6,869 nt of DNA from Desulfosporosinus sp. UBA4726 (GTDB lineage Bacteria > Bacillota > Desulfitobacteriia > Desulfitobacteriales > Desulfitobacteriaceae): contig DHJG01000154.1 of the NCBI GenBank assembly GCA_002404215.1, positions 2,023 through 8,891 on the forward strand. Reading direction: 5' to 3'. The notes under the pieces were generated by a model. That model saw only the letters and a list, made by a program, of their open reading frames with translations. It was not told where the DNA came from and made no database searches. The position numbers and the translations under genes are program-made. The first letter of the stretch is position 1; every line of letters begins with the position of its first letter. Positions 1-5,585 of this stretch are shown here, piece by piece.

Positions 1-413
1 ACTTGCGCCAATAACGTAGTAGGGACTTGAATCAAACGAATTCCCCGCATGAAGACACTAGCAAAAAAACCAGCCAAATCTCCAATAACACCCCCTCCAA
101 GGGCAATAATAAGAGTATGGCGGTCTGCACCAAAGCGCAGTGCAGCTGTGGTAAGCTGACTTAACCTCTCCAGCGACTTTTCCGTTTCTCCGGCAGGGAC
201 AAACAAGAAATCTACACGATATTCCAAAAGTCCTTTCTGGAGTGATTCCGCATAAAGCTTAGCCACTATCGGACTGGTAATGATAAGAATGTGTTCTAAA
301 TCTTTGCATTCAGAATGAAGGAATTTTCCTAGTTCTTCGAGAGAAGCCCCTAAAAACACTGGATACGGCTTAACTGCCGTTACTTCAATCTTTTGACACC
401 CTAGTAAACTCAT
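1..413 (-). CDS. aroB: 3-dehydroquinate synthase AroB (N-terminal part, runs off window)
   Basis: This is the first 137 codons of AroB, the cytosolic NAD- and metal-dependent enzyme that cyclises DAHP to 3-dehydroquinate, the second step of the shikimate pathway. The reading frame stays open to the left edge, so the C-terminal metal-binding half (the family is about 350-370 residues) is not visible. The visible part shows the family's GETEKSLE segment near residues 74-81 and the glycine-rich NAD-binding stretch GGGVIGDLAGFFAS near residues 106-119, followed by FMRGI and the QVPTTLLAQV motif at the cut edge. The ATG at 411-413 is chosen because a GGGAGG ribosome binding site lies ten bases upstream and the next residues fit the family. 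It overlaps the end of aroK by 29 bases in a different frame, suggesting translational coupling. Identification is secure; only length and integrity of the missing part are unknown. Confidence 0.96.
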   Translation of the reverse strand, partial: MSLLGCQKIEVTAVKPYPVFLGASLEELGKFLHSECKDLEHILIITSPIVAKLYAESLQKGLLEYRVDFLFVPAGETEKSLERLSQLTTAALRFGADRHTLIIALGGGVIGDLAGFFASVFMRGIRLIQVPTTLLAQ

Positions 414-918
414 TATTAGTCATCCTCCCAAGCCCTTCTAGAATCTCGCTTACTACTTCATCTATATCTTTTTGGGTCGTATCAATCATCAAGTCAGCCT
501 TGGCATAGCATTCACGCCGACCAGACCATAATTTCTCGATCTCCTCTTTTGTGCTCTTTAACAACGGACGGTCATTCTTATGCCCAATTCGGCTAATAAT
601 CTCTTCTAGCGAAGCATGAAGCCCGATTACAATACCATTTTTGGTCAAGTCGTTCCAGTTGAGCTGGTTCAACACAGTCCCTCCACCCGTCGCAATAACC
701 ATTTGCTCCTGCCGACTGAGTCTCTGGACCACAAGCCGTTCTTCTGAACGGAAACGTGTCTCTCCATAACGGCGGAAAATTTCAGGCACGCTCATGCTAG
801 TAACTTCTCCAACCTCTAAATCCGTATCGACAAAATCCCAAGCGAGCGACAGGGCTAAGCGCTTTCCAACCGTACTTTTGCCTGTTCCCATAAACCCAAT
901 GAGAACGATGTTTCGCAT
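385..918 (-). CDS. aroK: Shikimate kinase
   Basis: This cytosolic enzyme phosphorylates shikimate with ATP to shikimate 3-phosphate, the fifth step of the pathway. Counting from the chosen ATG, the 177-residue protein has the Walker A loop GFMGTGKST at residues 8-16, the shikimate/Mg site DTD at 31-33, the FRSEE segment with Arg57, the shikimate-binding GGG at 78-80, the lid arginine in NDRPLL (Arg117), and the adenine-side RRECY at 134-138. Length is usual for the family. Two starts are possible. The ATG at 916-918 has GAGGG eight bases upstream and gives the normal MRNIVLIGFMG opening. A GTG at 925-927 with AAAGGA seven bases upstream would add three residues. I prefer the ATG. The gene begins 20 bases after aroC ends and its last 29 bases overlap aroB, so the three genes are almost certainly co-transcribed. 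Confidence 0.96.
   Translation of the reverse strand: MRNIVLIGFMGTGKSTVGKRLALSLAWDFVDTDLEVGEVTSMSVPEIFRRYGETRFRSEERLVVQRLSRQEQMVIATGGGTVLNQLNWNDLTKNGIVIGLHASLEEIISRIGHKNDRPLLKSTKEEIEKLWSGRRECYAKADLMIDTTQKDIDEVVSEILEGLGRMTNNEFTRVSKD
424..429 (-). promoter_or_regulatory. Ribosome binding site of aroB inside aroK
   Basis: On the minus strand GGGAGG stands ten bases before the aroB ATG and lies within the last codons of aroK. It decides the aroB start, because the nearer in-frame-looking ATG (ATGACTAAT) belongs to the aroK frame. Ribosomes finishing aroK would pass directly over this site. Confidence 0.7.
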
Positions 919-938
919 GGAGATCACCCTCTCATCCT

Positions 939-2084
939 TTAAAGTGTTATATACGTCTTATAAGCCTCCCAAGCTGTTTGTAATTCTATAAAGCTATCCG
1001 CCGGGAATTTCTCTAAGACTGCTTCGGCAATCACCCAAGCCACCACATGTTCCAAAACAACCAAGGCGGCAGGTACGGCACAGACGTCTGAACGCTCTAC
1101 ACTTGCTTTAACCACCTCTTTGGTTTCTAAATGAACCGTGTCTAAAGGCTGATATAAAGTCGGAATCGGCTTCATGACCGCCTGCAGGATTATGGGCTCC
1201 CCGTTACTCATTCCCCCTTCAATTCCTCCCGCATGGTTAGAAGCCCTAGCAAAGCCCTGCCCCTGATGATAAGTGATTGGATCATGAACCAACGAGCCCA
1301 TGCGTTCCCCTGCTTCAAATCCTAGGCCAAAAGAGACCCCTTTCATTGCTTGTACTGAGAGAATTGCTTGCGCTAGTTTCCCATCTAACTTGCGGTCCCA
1401 CTGAACATGAGATCCAAGCCCTGCGGGAACATTATGAACTTGTACTTCTAATAGTCCACCCAAGGATTCTCCCTGCTCCCGAGCGATAAGGAGTCGTTCT
1501 CCCATATTTTGTTCAGCAATAGGGTCCCCAACGGACCACTCCGATTGGCTTACACGTTGCCAATACGCGCTCTCATCTGTGTATTCTGCATGAACACCGC
1601 CTACGGCGAGAACATGCCCTCTGATCTCTACCCCAAGGGCGGATAACCCTTGTCTGACAATATTTCCGATCGCGACCCGCATAGCAGTCTCTCTGGCACT
1701 CGCTCTCTCGAGAATATTCCGAACTTCGGTGCGGTACTTCAGAGTTCCAGTCAAATCTGCATGTCCTGGCCGTGGGGTCATCACCTTTCGGCTCTCCAAG
1801 TCAGCACTTTCGCCCCAGTCCATGATACCAGCCCAATTTTCCCAATCACGATTCTGGATTTCCAGAGCGATCGGTGCCCCAGTGCTTAATCCTCCCCGCA
1901 CCCCGGAAATCAACTGCACCTCATCTTGTTCGATAGCCATTCGCCCTCCGCGTCCAGGACCTTGTTGACGCTTTCTTAATGCCTCATCGACACGATCCTT
2001 AGAAATTTTCATTCCAGACGGCAGACCTTCAATGATTCCTACCAATTTCTGACCATGTGATTCTCCTGCTGTTAAAAAACGCAC
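939..2084 (-). CDS. aroC: Chorismate synthase
   Basis: AroC catalyses the last shikimate pathway step, the trans-1,4 elimination of phosphate from EPSP to give chorismate, using reduced FMN. The 381-residue protein has normal length and carries all three family signatures: GESHGQKLVGIIEGLP at 7-22, the ERASARETAMR block at 126-136, and RSDVCAVPAALVVLEHV at 331-347. The FMN/EPSP loop SNHAGGIEGGMSNG is at 282-295. His10, His108 and Asp333 sit where the conserved catalytic His/His/Asp residues are expected. The start is a GTG at 2082-2084, preceded by AGGG seven bases upstream; no in-frame ATG lies upstream, and MRFLTAGESHG is the normal N-terminus. It starts 19 bases after the pseudopilin gene ends, and aroK follows 20 bases downstream. 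The sequence has no obvious own flavin reductase domain, so FMN reduction would be supplied by another protein. Confidence 0.97.
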   Translation of the reverse strand: MRFLTAGESHGQKLVGIIEGLPSGMKISKDRVDEALRKRQQGPGRGGRMAIEQDEVQLISGVRGGLSTGAPIALEIQNRDWENWAGIMDWGESADLESRKVMTPRPGHADLTGTLKYRTEVRNILERASARETAMRVAIGNIVRQGLSALGVEIRGHVLAVGGVHAEYTDESAYWQRVSQSEWSVGDPIAEQNMGERLLIAREQGESLGGLLEVQVHNVPAGLGSHVQWDRKLDGKLAQAILSVQAMKGVSFGLGFEAGERMGSLVHDPITYHQGQGFARASNHAGGIEGGMSNGEPIILQAVMKPIPTLYQPLDTVHLETKEVVKASVERSDVCAVPAALVVLEHVVAWVIAEAVLEKFPADSFIELQTAWEAYKTYITL

Positions 2085-2103
2085 TATTTATCCCTACTCC
2101 CAT

Positions 2104-2532
2104 TTACTTTTCTCTAATGCGCATGCCTACTGGGGCAATAATGACACTACTCCAGTCACCTTGCGAGTTGGTTAAAACGATGGTTGATCCCGCACCTCGT
2201 CCATCGGCATTAAATCTTAAATCCATCGGGCTTCCAAAAAACTCGATACCGTCCTTAAAAGAGACATTTTTTATCAATTTCCCTTGCCTAAAGATCTGAT
2301 AATGCTGATCCCCAGCCTGATAATAAAACTTAACCGCATACCAGTTATTCTCTGCCAAGGCAGCCTGCCGAGCATCCCTAATTTCTTCCAATAATTGAGT
2401 CGTCGCAAAAGCGAGACGTTGCTTTTCAAAGTTAACGGGAAGCTTAATAAGCAGATAAAAACCTGAGCCTGCCAAGAGAATCAAAACAAGCATTATTTCT
2501 AGCAGCGTAAATCCTCGCTCATTGCCGCTCAT
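2104..2532 (-). CDS. GspH/FimT-like type IV pseudopilin (minor pilin)
   Basis: The 142-residue product looks like a minor prepilin. A short leader MSGNERG (1-7) ends in the prepilin peptidase site G|FTLLE, with the conserved Glu at mature position 5 (residue 12), followed by a hydrophobic helix at about 9-29 and an amphipathic continuation (TTQLLEEIRDARQAALAE, about 44-61). The C-terminal part, with FNADGRGAGSTIVL and a final APVGMRI, resembles the GspH/FimT beta domain. Such proteins are cut and methylated by PilD-type peptidase and prime or tip pilus or competence-pseudopilus fibres; that role is inferred. The ATG at 2530-2532 is chosen because AAGGA lies eight bases upstream and the leader has normal length. 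A start at 2577 would add 15 residues, overlap aroE and lack a clear ribosome binding site. The gene sits between aroE (25 bases away) and aroC, an unexpected place. A ComGD-like competence protein is an alternative. Confidence 0.88.
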   Translation of the reverse strand: MSGNERGFTLLEIMLVLILLAGSGFYLLIKLPVNFEKQRLAFATTQLLEEIRDARQAALAENNWYAVKFYYQAGDQHYQIFRQGKLIKNVSFKDGIEFFGSPMDLRFNADGRGAGSTIVLTNSQGDWSSVIIAPVGMRIREK

Positions 2533-2540
2533 AGCTCTCT

Positions 2541-2545
2541 TCCTT
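2541..2545 (-). promoter_or_regulatory. Ribosome binding site deciding the pseudopilin start
   Basis: AAGGA on the minus strand (within AAAAAGGAAGAG) stands eight bases before the ATG at 2530-2532, in the short gap after the aroE stop codon. It supports the short seven-residue prepilin leader over the longer upstream start that would overlap aroE. Confidence 0.7.
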
Positions 2546-2557
2546 TTTATTCTAAGC

Positions 2558-3391
2558 TTACTTATAGACATCCGCATTGAGTTGGTCTTCTAAGGCCTGC
2601 CGCATCACCTCGACAGGAGCTTGTCCTCCTAGCCAGAACTCCCAAGCCAAAGCGCCTTGATAAAGTAGCATACCTAATCCATTCAGTGTCCGGCACCCCT
2701 GTTTTTTTGCTTCCTGCAAAAAAGCCGTTTCCCTAGGGTTAAATATTATATCAACAACGAGGGCTCGATCAGGGATTCCTTGTACTGAAAATGGAAATGG
2801 TTCACCTTGTAATCCTACTGAAGTAGTCTGCACCAACAGATCTACATCCTCAATCCACGCCCCTGGAGCGAAATCCCCTGATGTAGCCGTTCCACCCCAC
2901 TGCTTAATCAACTCCATCAGGATCTTCGCCTTTTCAGGCGTTCGATTTAGAATATGGATTTGCATTCCCTGCTCAGCCAGGGCCAGAGCAATCCCTTTAG
3001 ATGCTCCACCTGCCCCGAGGAGAACTGCTTTTTTTCGCTTAAACCCATTAAGTTCTTTTTCCACAGAACGAACAAATCCATCGCCATCTGTGTTATGACC
3101 AATTCGCTGCCCTTCAAGGATTTTCACAGTATTGACCGCCCCTGCACGTCTAGCCTCGGGGGTAAGAATATCTAGGCAGGAAATGATCTTCTCCTTATGA
3201 GGTAGGGTTACATTCCACCCCGAAAAGCCTAGGGCACAAAGCCCTGCTACTGCCTGTGCCAAATGATTTGGCTCCACGTGAAAACGTTGATATTCCGCGT
3301 CAATCCCTAAAGCTTCATATCCCGCCTTGTGCATCTTGGGAGAGAGTGTGTGCTCAATCGGGTGCCCGATCACGGCAAAGTGTTTCTCCAT
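2558..3391 (-). CDS. aroE: Shikimate dehydrogenase (NADP+)
   Basis: AroE reduces 3-dehydroshikimate to shikimate with NADPH in the cytosol, the fourth pathway step. The 277-residue protein matches the usual length. The substrate domain shows TLSPKMH at 15-21 (the family usually has Asn or Gln after this His; here it is Lys22) and NVTLPHK at 60-66 with the catalytic Lys66. The catalytic Asp102 lies in NTDGDG (100-105). The Rossmann loop GAGGAS is at 126-131, and NRTPEKA at 149-155 is the arginine-bearing NADP-phosphate pocket, favouring NADP over NAD. The conserved C-terminal NGLGMLLYQGA stretch (237-247) is present. The ATG at 3389-3391 has AAGGA ten bases upstream. The gene follows a terminator, so it probably begins the aroE-pseudopilin-aroC-aroK-aroB transcript, although no convincing promoter is visible in the 43 bases between terminator and start; read-through may contribute. 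Confidence 0.97.
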   Translation of the reverse strand: MEKHFAVIGHPIEHTLSPKMHKAGYEALGIDAEYQRFHVEPNHLAQAVAGLCALGFSGWNVTLPHKEKIISCLDILTPEARRAGAVNTVKILEGQRIGHNTDGDGFVRSVEKELNGFKRKKAVLLGAGGASKGIALALAEQGMQIHILNRTPEKAKILMELIKQWGGTATSGDFAPGAWIEDVDLLVQTTSVGLQGEPFPFSVQGIPDRALVVDIIFNPRETAFLQEAKKQGCRTLNGLGMLLYQGALAWEFWLGGQAPVEVMRQALEDQLNADVYK

Positions 3392-3434
3392 TTTATAACA
3401 TTCCTTTACATCTTGGTCGCAAGGGATAATAGAG

Positions 3435-3459
3435 AAAAAAGGAATGGACAGGCCATTCC
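3435..3459 (-). terminator. Intrinsic terminator after the YqeG gene
   Basis: On the minus strand a perfect 7-base-pair stem (GGAATGG with CCATTCC) encloses a 5-base loop CCTGT and is followed at once by six T residues. It begins nine bases after the YqeG-family gene ends and points the same way. It separates that gene from aroE. With only four G-C pairs it may be partly leaky. Confidence 0.75.
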
Positions 3460-3467
3460 CTAAATGC

Positions 3468-3998
3468 TTAATGAATTTTGGGGCTGAAAGGTTTTGCCGG
3501 AGCGAAATGCTTCATCAACCAGACGAGCACCTTCTCCATTCTGCGCATAAAGCGGGTTCCAATAAATTCCTGATCATTAATGGGGGTGACCAATATTGTA
3601 TAGAGGCCGAGCCGATTACCCCCTAGTATATCCGTAAACAACTGATCTCCAATGACAGCAGTATCCTTTTGCCCTGTTCCTAGAAGATCCATTCCCGATC
3701 GGAATGCTCTTCTACGGGGTTTTGTCGCACCGTAAACAAAAGGAATGTCTAATCGCTCCGCAACAATGGCTACGCGCTGCCGCTTACTGTTGTTGGACAC
3801 GACACACGCACTGATTCTCGCGGCCTTAACTTTAATAAACCACTCCGCCACTTTAGGCCCCACTTCGACATCATTCCATGGGGTCATAGTATTATCCAAG
3901 TCTATAATGAGCCCTTTAATTCCGTCCTGAGAAAGTTGTTCAACGGAAATAAGATCAAGTGAAGGAGCTTGAAGCGTTGGTCGAAAATAGTCAAACAT
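3468..3998 (-). CDS. yqeG: YqeG-family HAD phosphatase (subfamily IIIA)
   Basis: This 176-residue cytosolic protein belongs to the HAD superfamily, YqeG type. Counting from the chosen ATG, motif I is DLDNT at 33-37 (nucleophile Asp33, acid/base Asp35), motif II is the VVSNN segment around Ser68, motif III is Lys93 in ATKPRR, and motif IV is GDQLFTD at 117-123. All catalytic residues are present. The physiological substrate of this family is not settled; in Bacilli yqeG lies next to the GTPase gene yqeH and, notably, near aroE, so its proximity to aroE here is a familiar association. The start at 3996-3998 is preceded by GGAGGG at a spacing of 4-5 bases. A TTG at 4056-4058 would add 20 residues but falls in the promoter -35 and lacks family similarity. 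A sigma-A-like promoter precedes it and a terminator follows, so it can be a single-gene transcript. Confidence 0.92.
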   Translation of the reverse strand: MFDYFRPTLQAPSLDLISVEQLSQDGIKGLIIDLDNTMTPWNDVEVGPKVAEWFIKVKAARISACVVSNNSKRQRVAIVAERLDIPFVYGATKPRRRAFRSGMDLLGTGQKDTAVIGDQLFTDILGGNRLGLYTILVTPINDQEFIGTRFMRRMEKVLVWLMKHFAPAKPFSPKIH

Positions 3999-4002
3999 TG
4001 AA

Positions 4003-4008
4003 CCCTCC
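4003..4008 (-). promoter_or_regulatory. Ribosome binding site deciding the yqeG start
   Basis: GGAGGG on the minus strand lies four bases (five from the GGAGG core) before the ATG at 3996-3998. It is the only strong site in the region and rules for the 176-residue form. Confidence 0.75.
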
Positions 4009-4028
4009 AAAGTGCAGAACTTTTGATA

Positions 4029-4058
4029 ATTATACCTTAGAGGATACCGTGAGAGCAA
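4029..4058 (-). promoter_or_regulatory. Sigma-A-type promoter for yqeG
   Basis: On the minus strand a perfect -10 hexamer TATAAT (4029-4034) is preceded, after an 18-base spacer, by TTGCTC (4053-4058), which matches the TTG half of the -35 consensus. Transcription would start near 4022, giving a leader of about 24 bases that contains the GGAGGG site. It sits in the 69-base gap just after sigK, which shows no terminator of its own. Confidence 0.6.
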
Positions 4059-4067
4059 GTAATGGAG

Positions 4068-4814
4068 TTATTTTTTAGAATTAATCTTTTCCATCTCTTC
4101 CATTAATTTTTGAATTGCTTTTTTTTCAATGCGAGAAACATACGAGCGTGAGATATCCAGCGCCTTTGCAATCTCCCGTTGTGTCCGTTTCTGACTGTTC
4201 ATAAGCCCGTACCGCAACTGAAGTACCATTTTTTCCCTGCGAGTTAAGTTTTTTACGAGTTCAAGCAAGGCCTTTTGCTCAGACTCGTTTTCAACCTTTA
4301 TAGAAATATCCTCCTCATTCGAGCCTATAACATCAATAAGCGATATTTCGTTACCCTCTTTATCCATCCCAATTGGGTCATATATAGATACTTCTCCTCG
4401 TGATTTTTTCAATGACCGCAAATGCATCAGGATTTCGTTTTCTATGCAACGTGCTGCGTACGTGGCTAACTTCGTCCCCTTACCTGGATCAAACGTGTTG
4501 ATTCCCTTAATTAACCCAATCGTGCCAATAGAAATCAAGTCATCACCATCTTCCCCTGTACCATCAAATTTCTTGACCAAATGAGCCACCAAGCGCAAAT
4601 TATGCTCAACCAACGTATTGCGTGCTTGCTCGACCTCACGGGTCAGGGTAAAGGGTTCTGTTTTGCTCTCACTAAGGATTTTCAAATAACGAGCTTCCTC
4701 TTTCTCATTTAAGGGCTTAGGAAAGGCATTATTGTTGATATATGAGACGAGTAAAGAAACTCCTTTAAGAGCGGAGAGTGCAATACTGACTAAAAATAGT
4801 TCCGTGACCATCAT
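4068..4814 (-). CDS. sigK: Sporulation sigma factor sigma-K (pro-sigma-K), uninterrupted
   Basis: Sigma-K directs late mother-cell transcription (spore coat, cortex, mother-cell lysis) during sporulation. The 248-residue product starts with a hydrophobic pro-sequence (about 3-24) and the junction LLVSYINNNAFPKPL, where B. subtilis pro-sigma-K is cut by SpoIVFB before the Tyr; Ser24/Tyr25 is the equivalent here. Region 2 has EHNLRLVAHLVKKF (70-83), the DLISIGTIGLIKGI core-binding block (92-105) and the TKLATYAARCIENEILMHLR -10 recognition helix (114-133). Region 4 has a helix-turn-helix at TQREIAKALDISRSYVSRIE (211-230). The gene is continuous, so no skin-type element interrupts it. Residues 48-63 are about ten longer than in B. 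subtilis SigK. The start is one of two adjacent ATGs (4809-4814) behind AAAGGGGG. It follows the pilO terminator and leads into yqeG without a clear terminator. Confidence 0.95.
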   Translation of the reverse strand: MMVTELFLVSIALSALKGVSLLVSYINNNAFPKPLNEKEEARYLKILSESKTEPFTLTREVEQARNTLVEHNLRLVAHLVKKFDGTGEDGDDLISIGTIGLIKGINTFDPGKGTKLATYAARCIENEILMHLRSLKKSRGEVSIYDPIGMDKEGNEISLIDVIGSNEEDISIKVENESEQKALLELVKNLTRREKMVLQLRYGLMNSQKRTQREIAKALDISRSYVSRIEKKAIQKLMEEMEKINSKK

Positions 4815-4828
4815 CTTCCCCCTTTCGC

Positions 4829-4838
4829 ACTTGTTCTT
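4829..4838 (-). promoter_or_regulatory. Candidate SpoIIID site upstream of sigK
   Basis: The minus-strand decamer AAGAACAAGT matches every position of the published SpoIIID consensus WWRRACARNY. SpoIIID is the mother-cell regulator that co-activates sigK in B. subtilis. The motif is degenerate and one match could occur by chance in a region this size at a few percent, so the call rests mostly on its position before sigK. It would lie at about the transcription start of the candidate promoter described separately, which is not the usual place for activation. Confidence 0.35.
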
Positions 4839-4839
4839 A

Positions 4840-4868
4840 TACTTATGCTAAAGAGAGAGAGATTTTGC
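4840..4868 (-). promoter_or_regulatory. Weak candidate sigma-E-type promoter for sigK
   Basis: On the minus strand GCAAAAT (4862-4868, five of seven against the KMATATT -35 of sigma-E) is followed after 14 bases by CATAAGTA (4840-4847), which shares the CATA start of the sigma-E -10. Mother-cell sigma-E drives sigK in known spore formers. The spacer is an unusual CT-rich run (TC repeated about five times). The match is partial and the call is tentative. Confidence 0.3.
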
Positions 4869-4880
4869 TTATCCACTTTA

Positions 4881-4922
4881 ATAATAAAATCCGCCTTCCG
4901 ATTGTCTTCGGAGCGGCGGATT
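4881..4922 (-). terminator. Intrinsic terminator of the pilMNO transcript
   Basis: On the minus strand AATCCGCC (4915-4922) pairs with GGCGGATT (4888-4895) as a perfect 8-base-pair outer stem. An inner 5-base-pair stem TCCGA/TCGGA (4908-4912 with 4897-4901) closes a 6-base loop, with a small asymmetric internal bulge between. The hairpin is followed by TTATTATT. It starts two bases after the pilO stop codon and has no T-run on the plus strand, so it works in one direction. Confidence 0.85.
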
Positions 4923-4924
4923 CT

Positions 4925-5536
4925 TCAAGGCTGAAACATTTTTGCGGGAGAATCCACTCCAATGGGCGAATTCATAAAGGCTGGCTTCTGAGGAGAATCG
5001 TTTGTACTTCCTATGCTGGCACTGGCAGTCAACTTTAACTCCGCCCGCATGTTCCCTTGCGAACCAGTAAGGCCTAAACTTTTGATCGCTAGTCGTTGAT
5101 TCCCTCCGAATTGCAAATCATGAATCAGTGCTAAAATGTCCGACGTTTTACCCAAACAGCTAAAGCTTATCCCCATCTCTTGATAAGTTCCTTTGGTTTG
5201 AGCTTGCTCAAACGCAATCGACTGAGGATCAACGGTATGTTGTTTAGCCTGAGTGTAGAGCCCAACCATGAGTTGCGGTTTATCAAGTCGGTTTGGAAGC
5301 TGGGCCTTCAATTCAAGGACTTTAGTCTCCAATGCTTTAATTTCCTGTTGAAGCGCACTTTGATTTTTTTGGTAGGTAAGTAATTCCTGATATTGATTTT
5401 GTAGAGAATCTAGCCGATTTGTTGCATCTTGAATTACCGACCATTGGGGCAGAAAAAGGAATTTTAGATAAGCATAACTAGTCCCAAACATTATTGTAAC
5501 AACAAGTATGATTATTTGTAACCTTTCCTTTTTCAT
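4925..5536 (-). CDS. pilO: Type IV pilus inner-membrane platform protein PilO
   Basis: PilO pairs with PilN in the cytoplasmic membrane to form the alignment platform of the type IV pilus machine. The 203-residue protein has a short basic N-terminus (MKKER), one membrane helix at about 6-29, a coiled coil at about 36-80 (rich in Gln, Leu, Lys and Glu), and a compact extracytoplasmic domain at about 84-174 of the ferredoxin-like PilO type. A Ser/Pro-rich tail at 175-203 has no obvious fold. Sequence similarity within this family is low, so the name rests on layout, domain order and position after pilM and pilN. The ATG at 5534-5536 has AAGGAG eight bases upstream. It lies 49 bases after pilN and is followed directly by a terminator; no pilP or pilQ follows, as expected for a Gram-positive without an outer membrane. 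Confidence 0.85.
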   Translation of the reverse strand: MKKERLQIIILVVTIMFGTSYAYLKFLFLPQWSVIQDATNRLDSLQNQYQELLTYQKNQSALQQEIKALETKVLELKAQLPNRLDKPQLMVGLYTQAKQHTVDPQSIAFEQAQTKGTYQEMGISFSCLGKTSDILALIHDLQFGGNQRLAIKSLGLTGSQGNMRAELKLTASASIGSTNDSPQKPAFMNSPIGVDSPAKMFQP

Positions 5537-5585
5537 CCGTTCTACTCCTTAGCTCCTCTACCTTATTATTGGTATAGAAGAGAAT

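Noticed and set aside
1277..1968. Plus-strand open frames opposite aroC
   Set aside because: They are mirror frames of a well-supported gene, have no recognisable motifs and no ribosome binding sites.
2029..2103. A 24-codon reading frame beginning with the ATG that abuts the pseudopilin stop codon (TAAATG) and overlapping aroC
   Set aside because: It is out of frame with aroC, has only a weak ribosome binding site and ends soon; it has no visible features of a real gene.
2533..2577. Upstream extension of the pseudopilin gene by 15 residues
   Set aside because: It would overlap aroE, has no good ribosome binding site, and makes the prepilin leader 22 residues long, whereas the inner ATG has AAGGA at ideal spacing and a seven-residue leader.
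3392..3434. Promoter for aroE in the gap after the YqeG terminator
   Set aside because: TATTAT and TTATAA resemble -10 boxes, but the first has no -35 outside the terminator stem and the second would start transcription within the coding sequence.
3999..4058. TTG start adding 20 residues to the YqeG protein
   Set aside because: The TTG forms part of the promoter -35 and the added residues do not fit the family; the inner ATG has a strong GGAGG.
4850..4862. Short AG/CT dinucleotide run upstream of sigK as a phase-variable repeat
   Set aside because: Only about five units long, which is too short to call slippage; noted only as the spacer of the candidate promoter.
5554..5579. Imperfect hairpin between pilN and pilO (CTATACC with GGTAGAG)
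   Set aside because: The stem has a mismatch and no T-run follows, so it is not a terminator; the gap mainly holds the pilO ribosome binding site.
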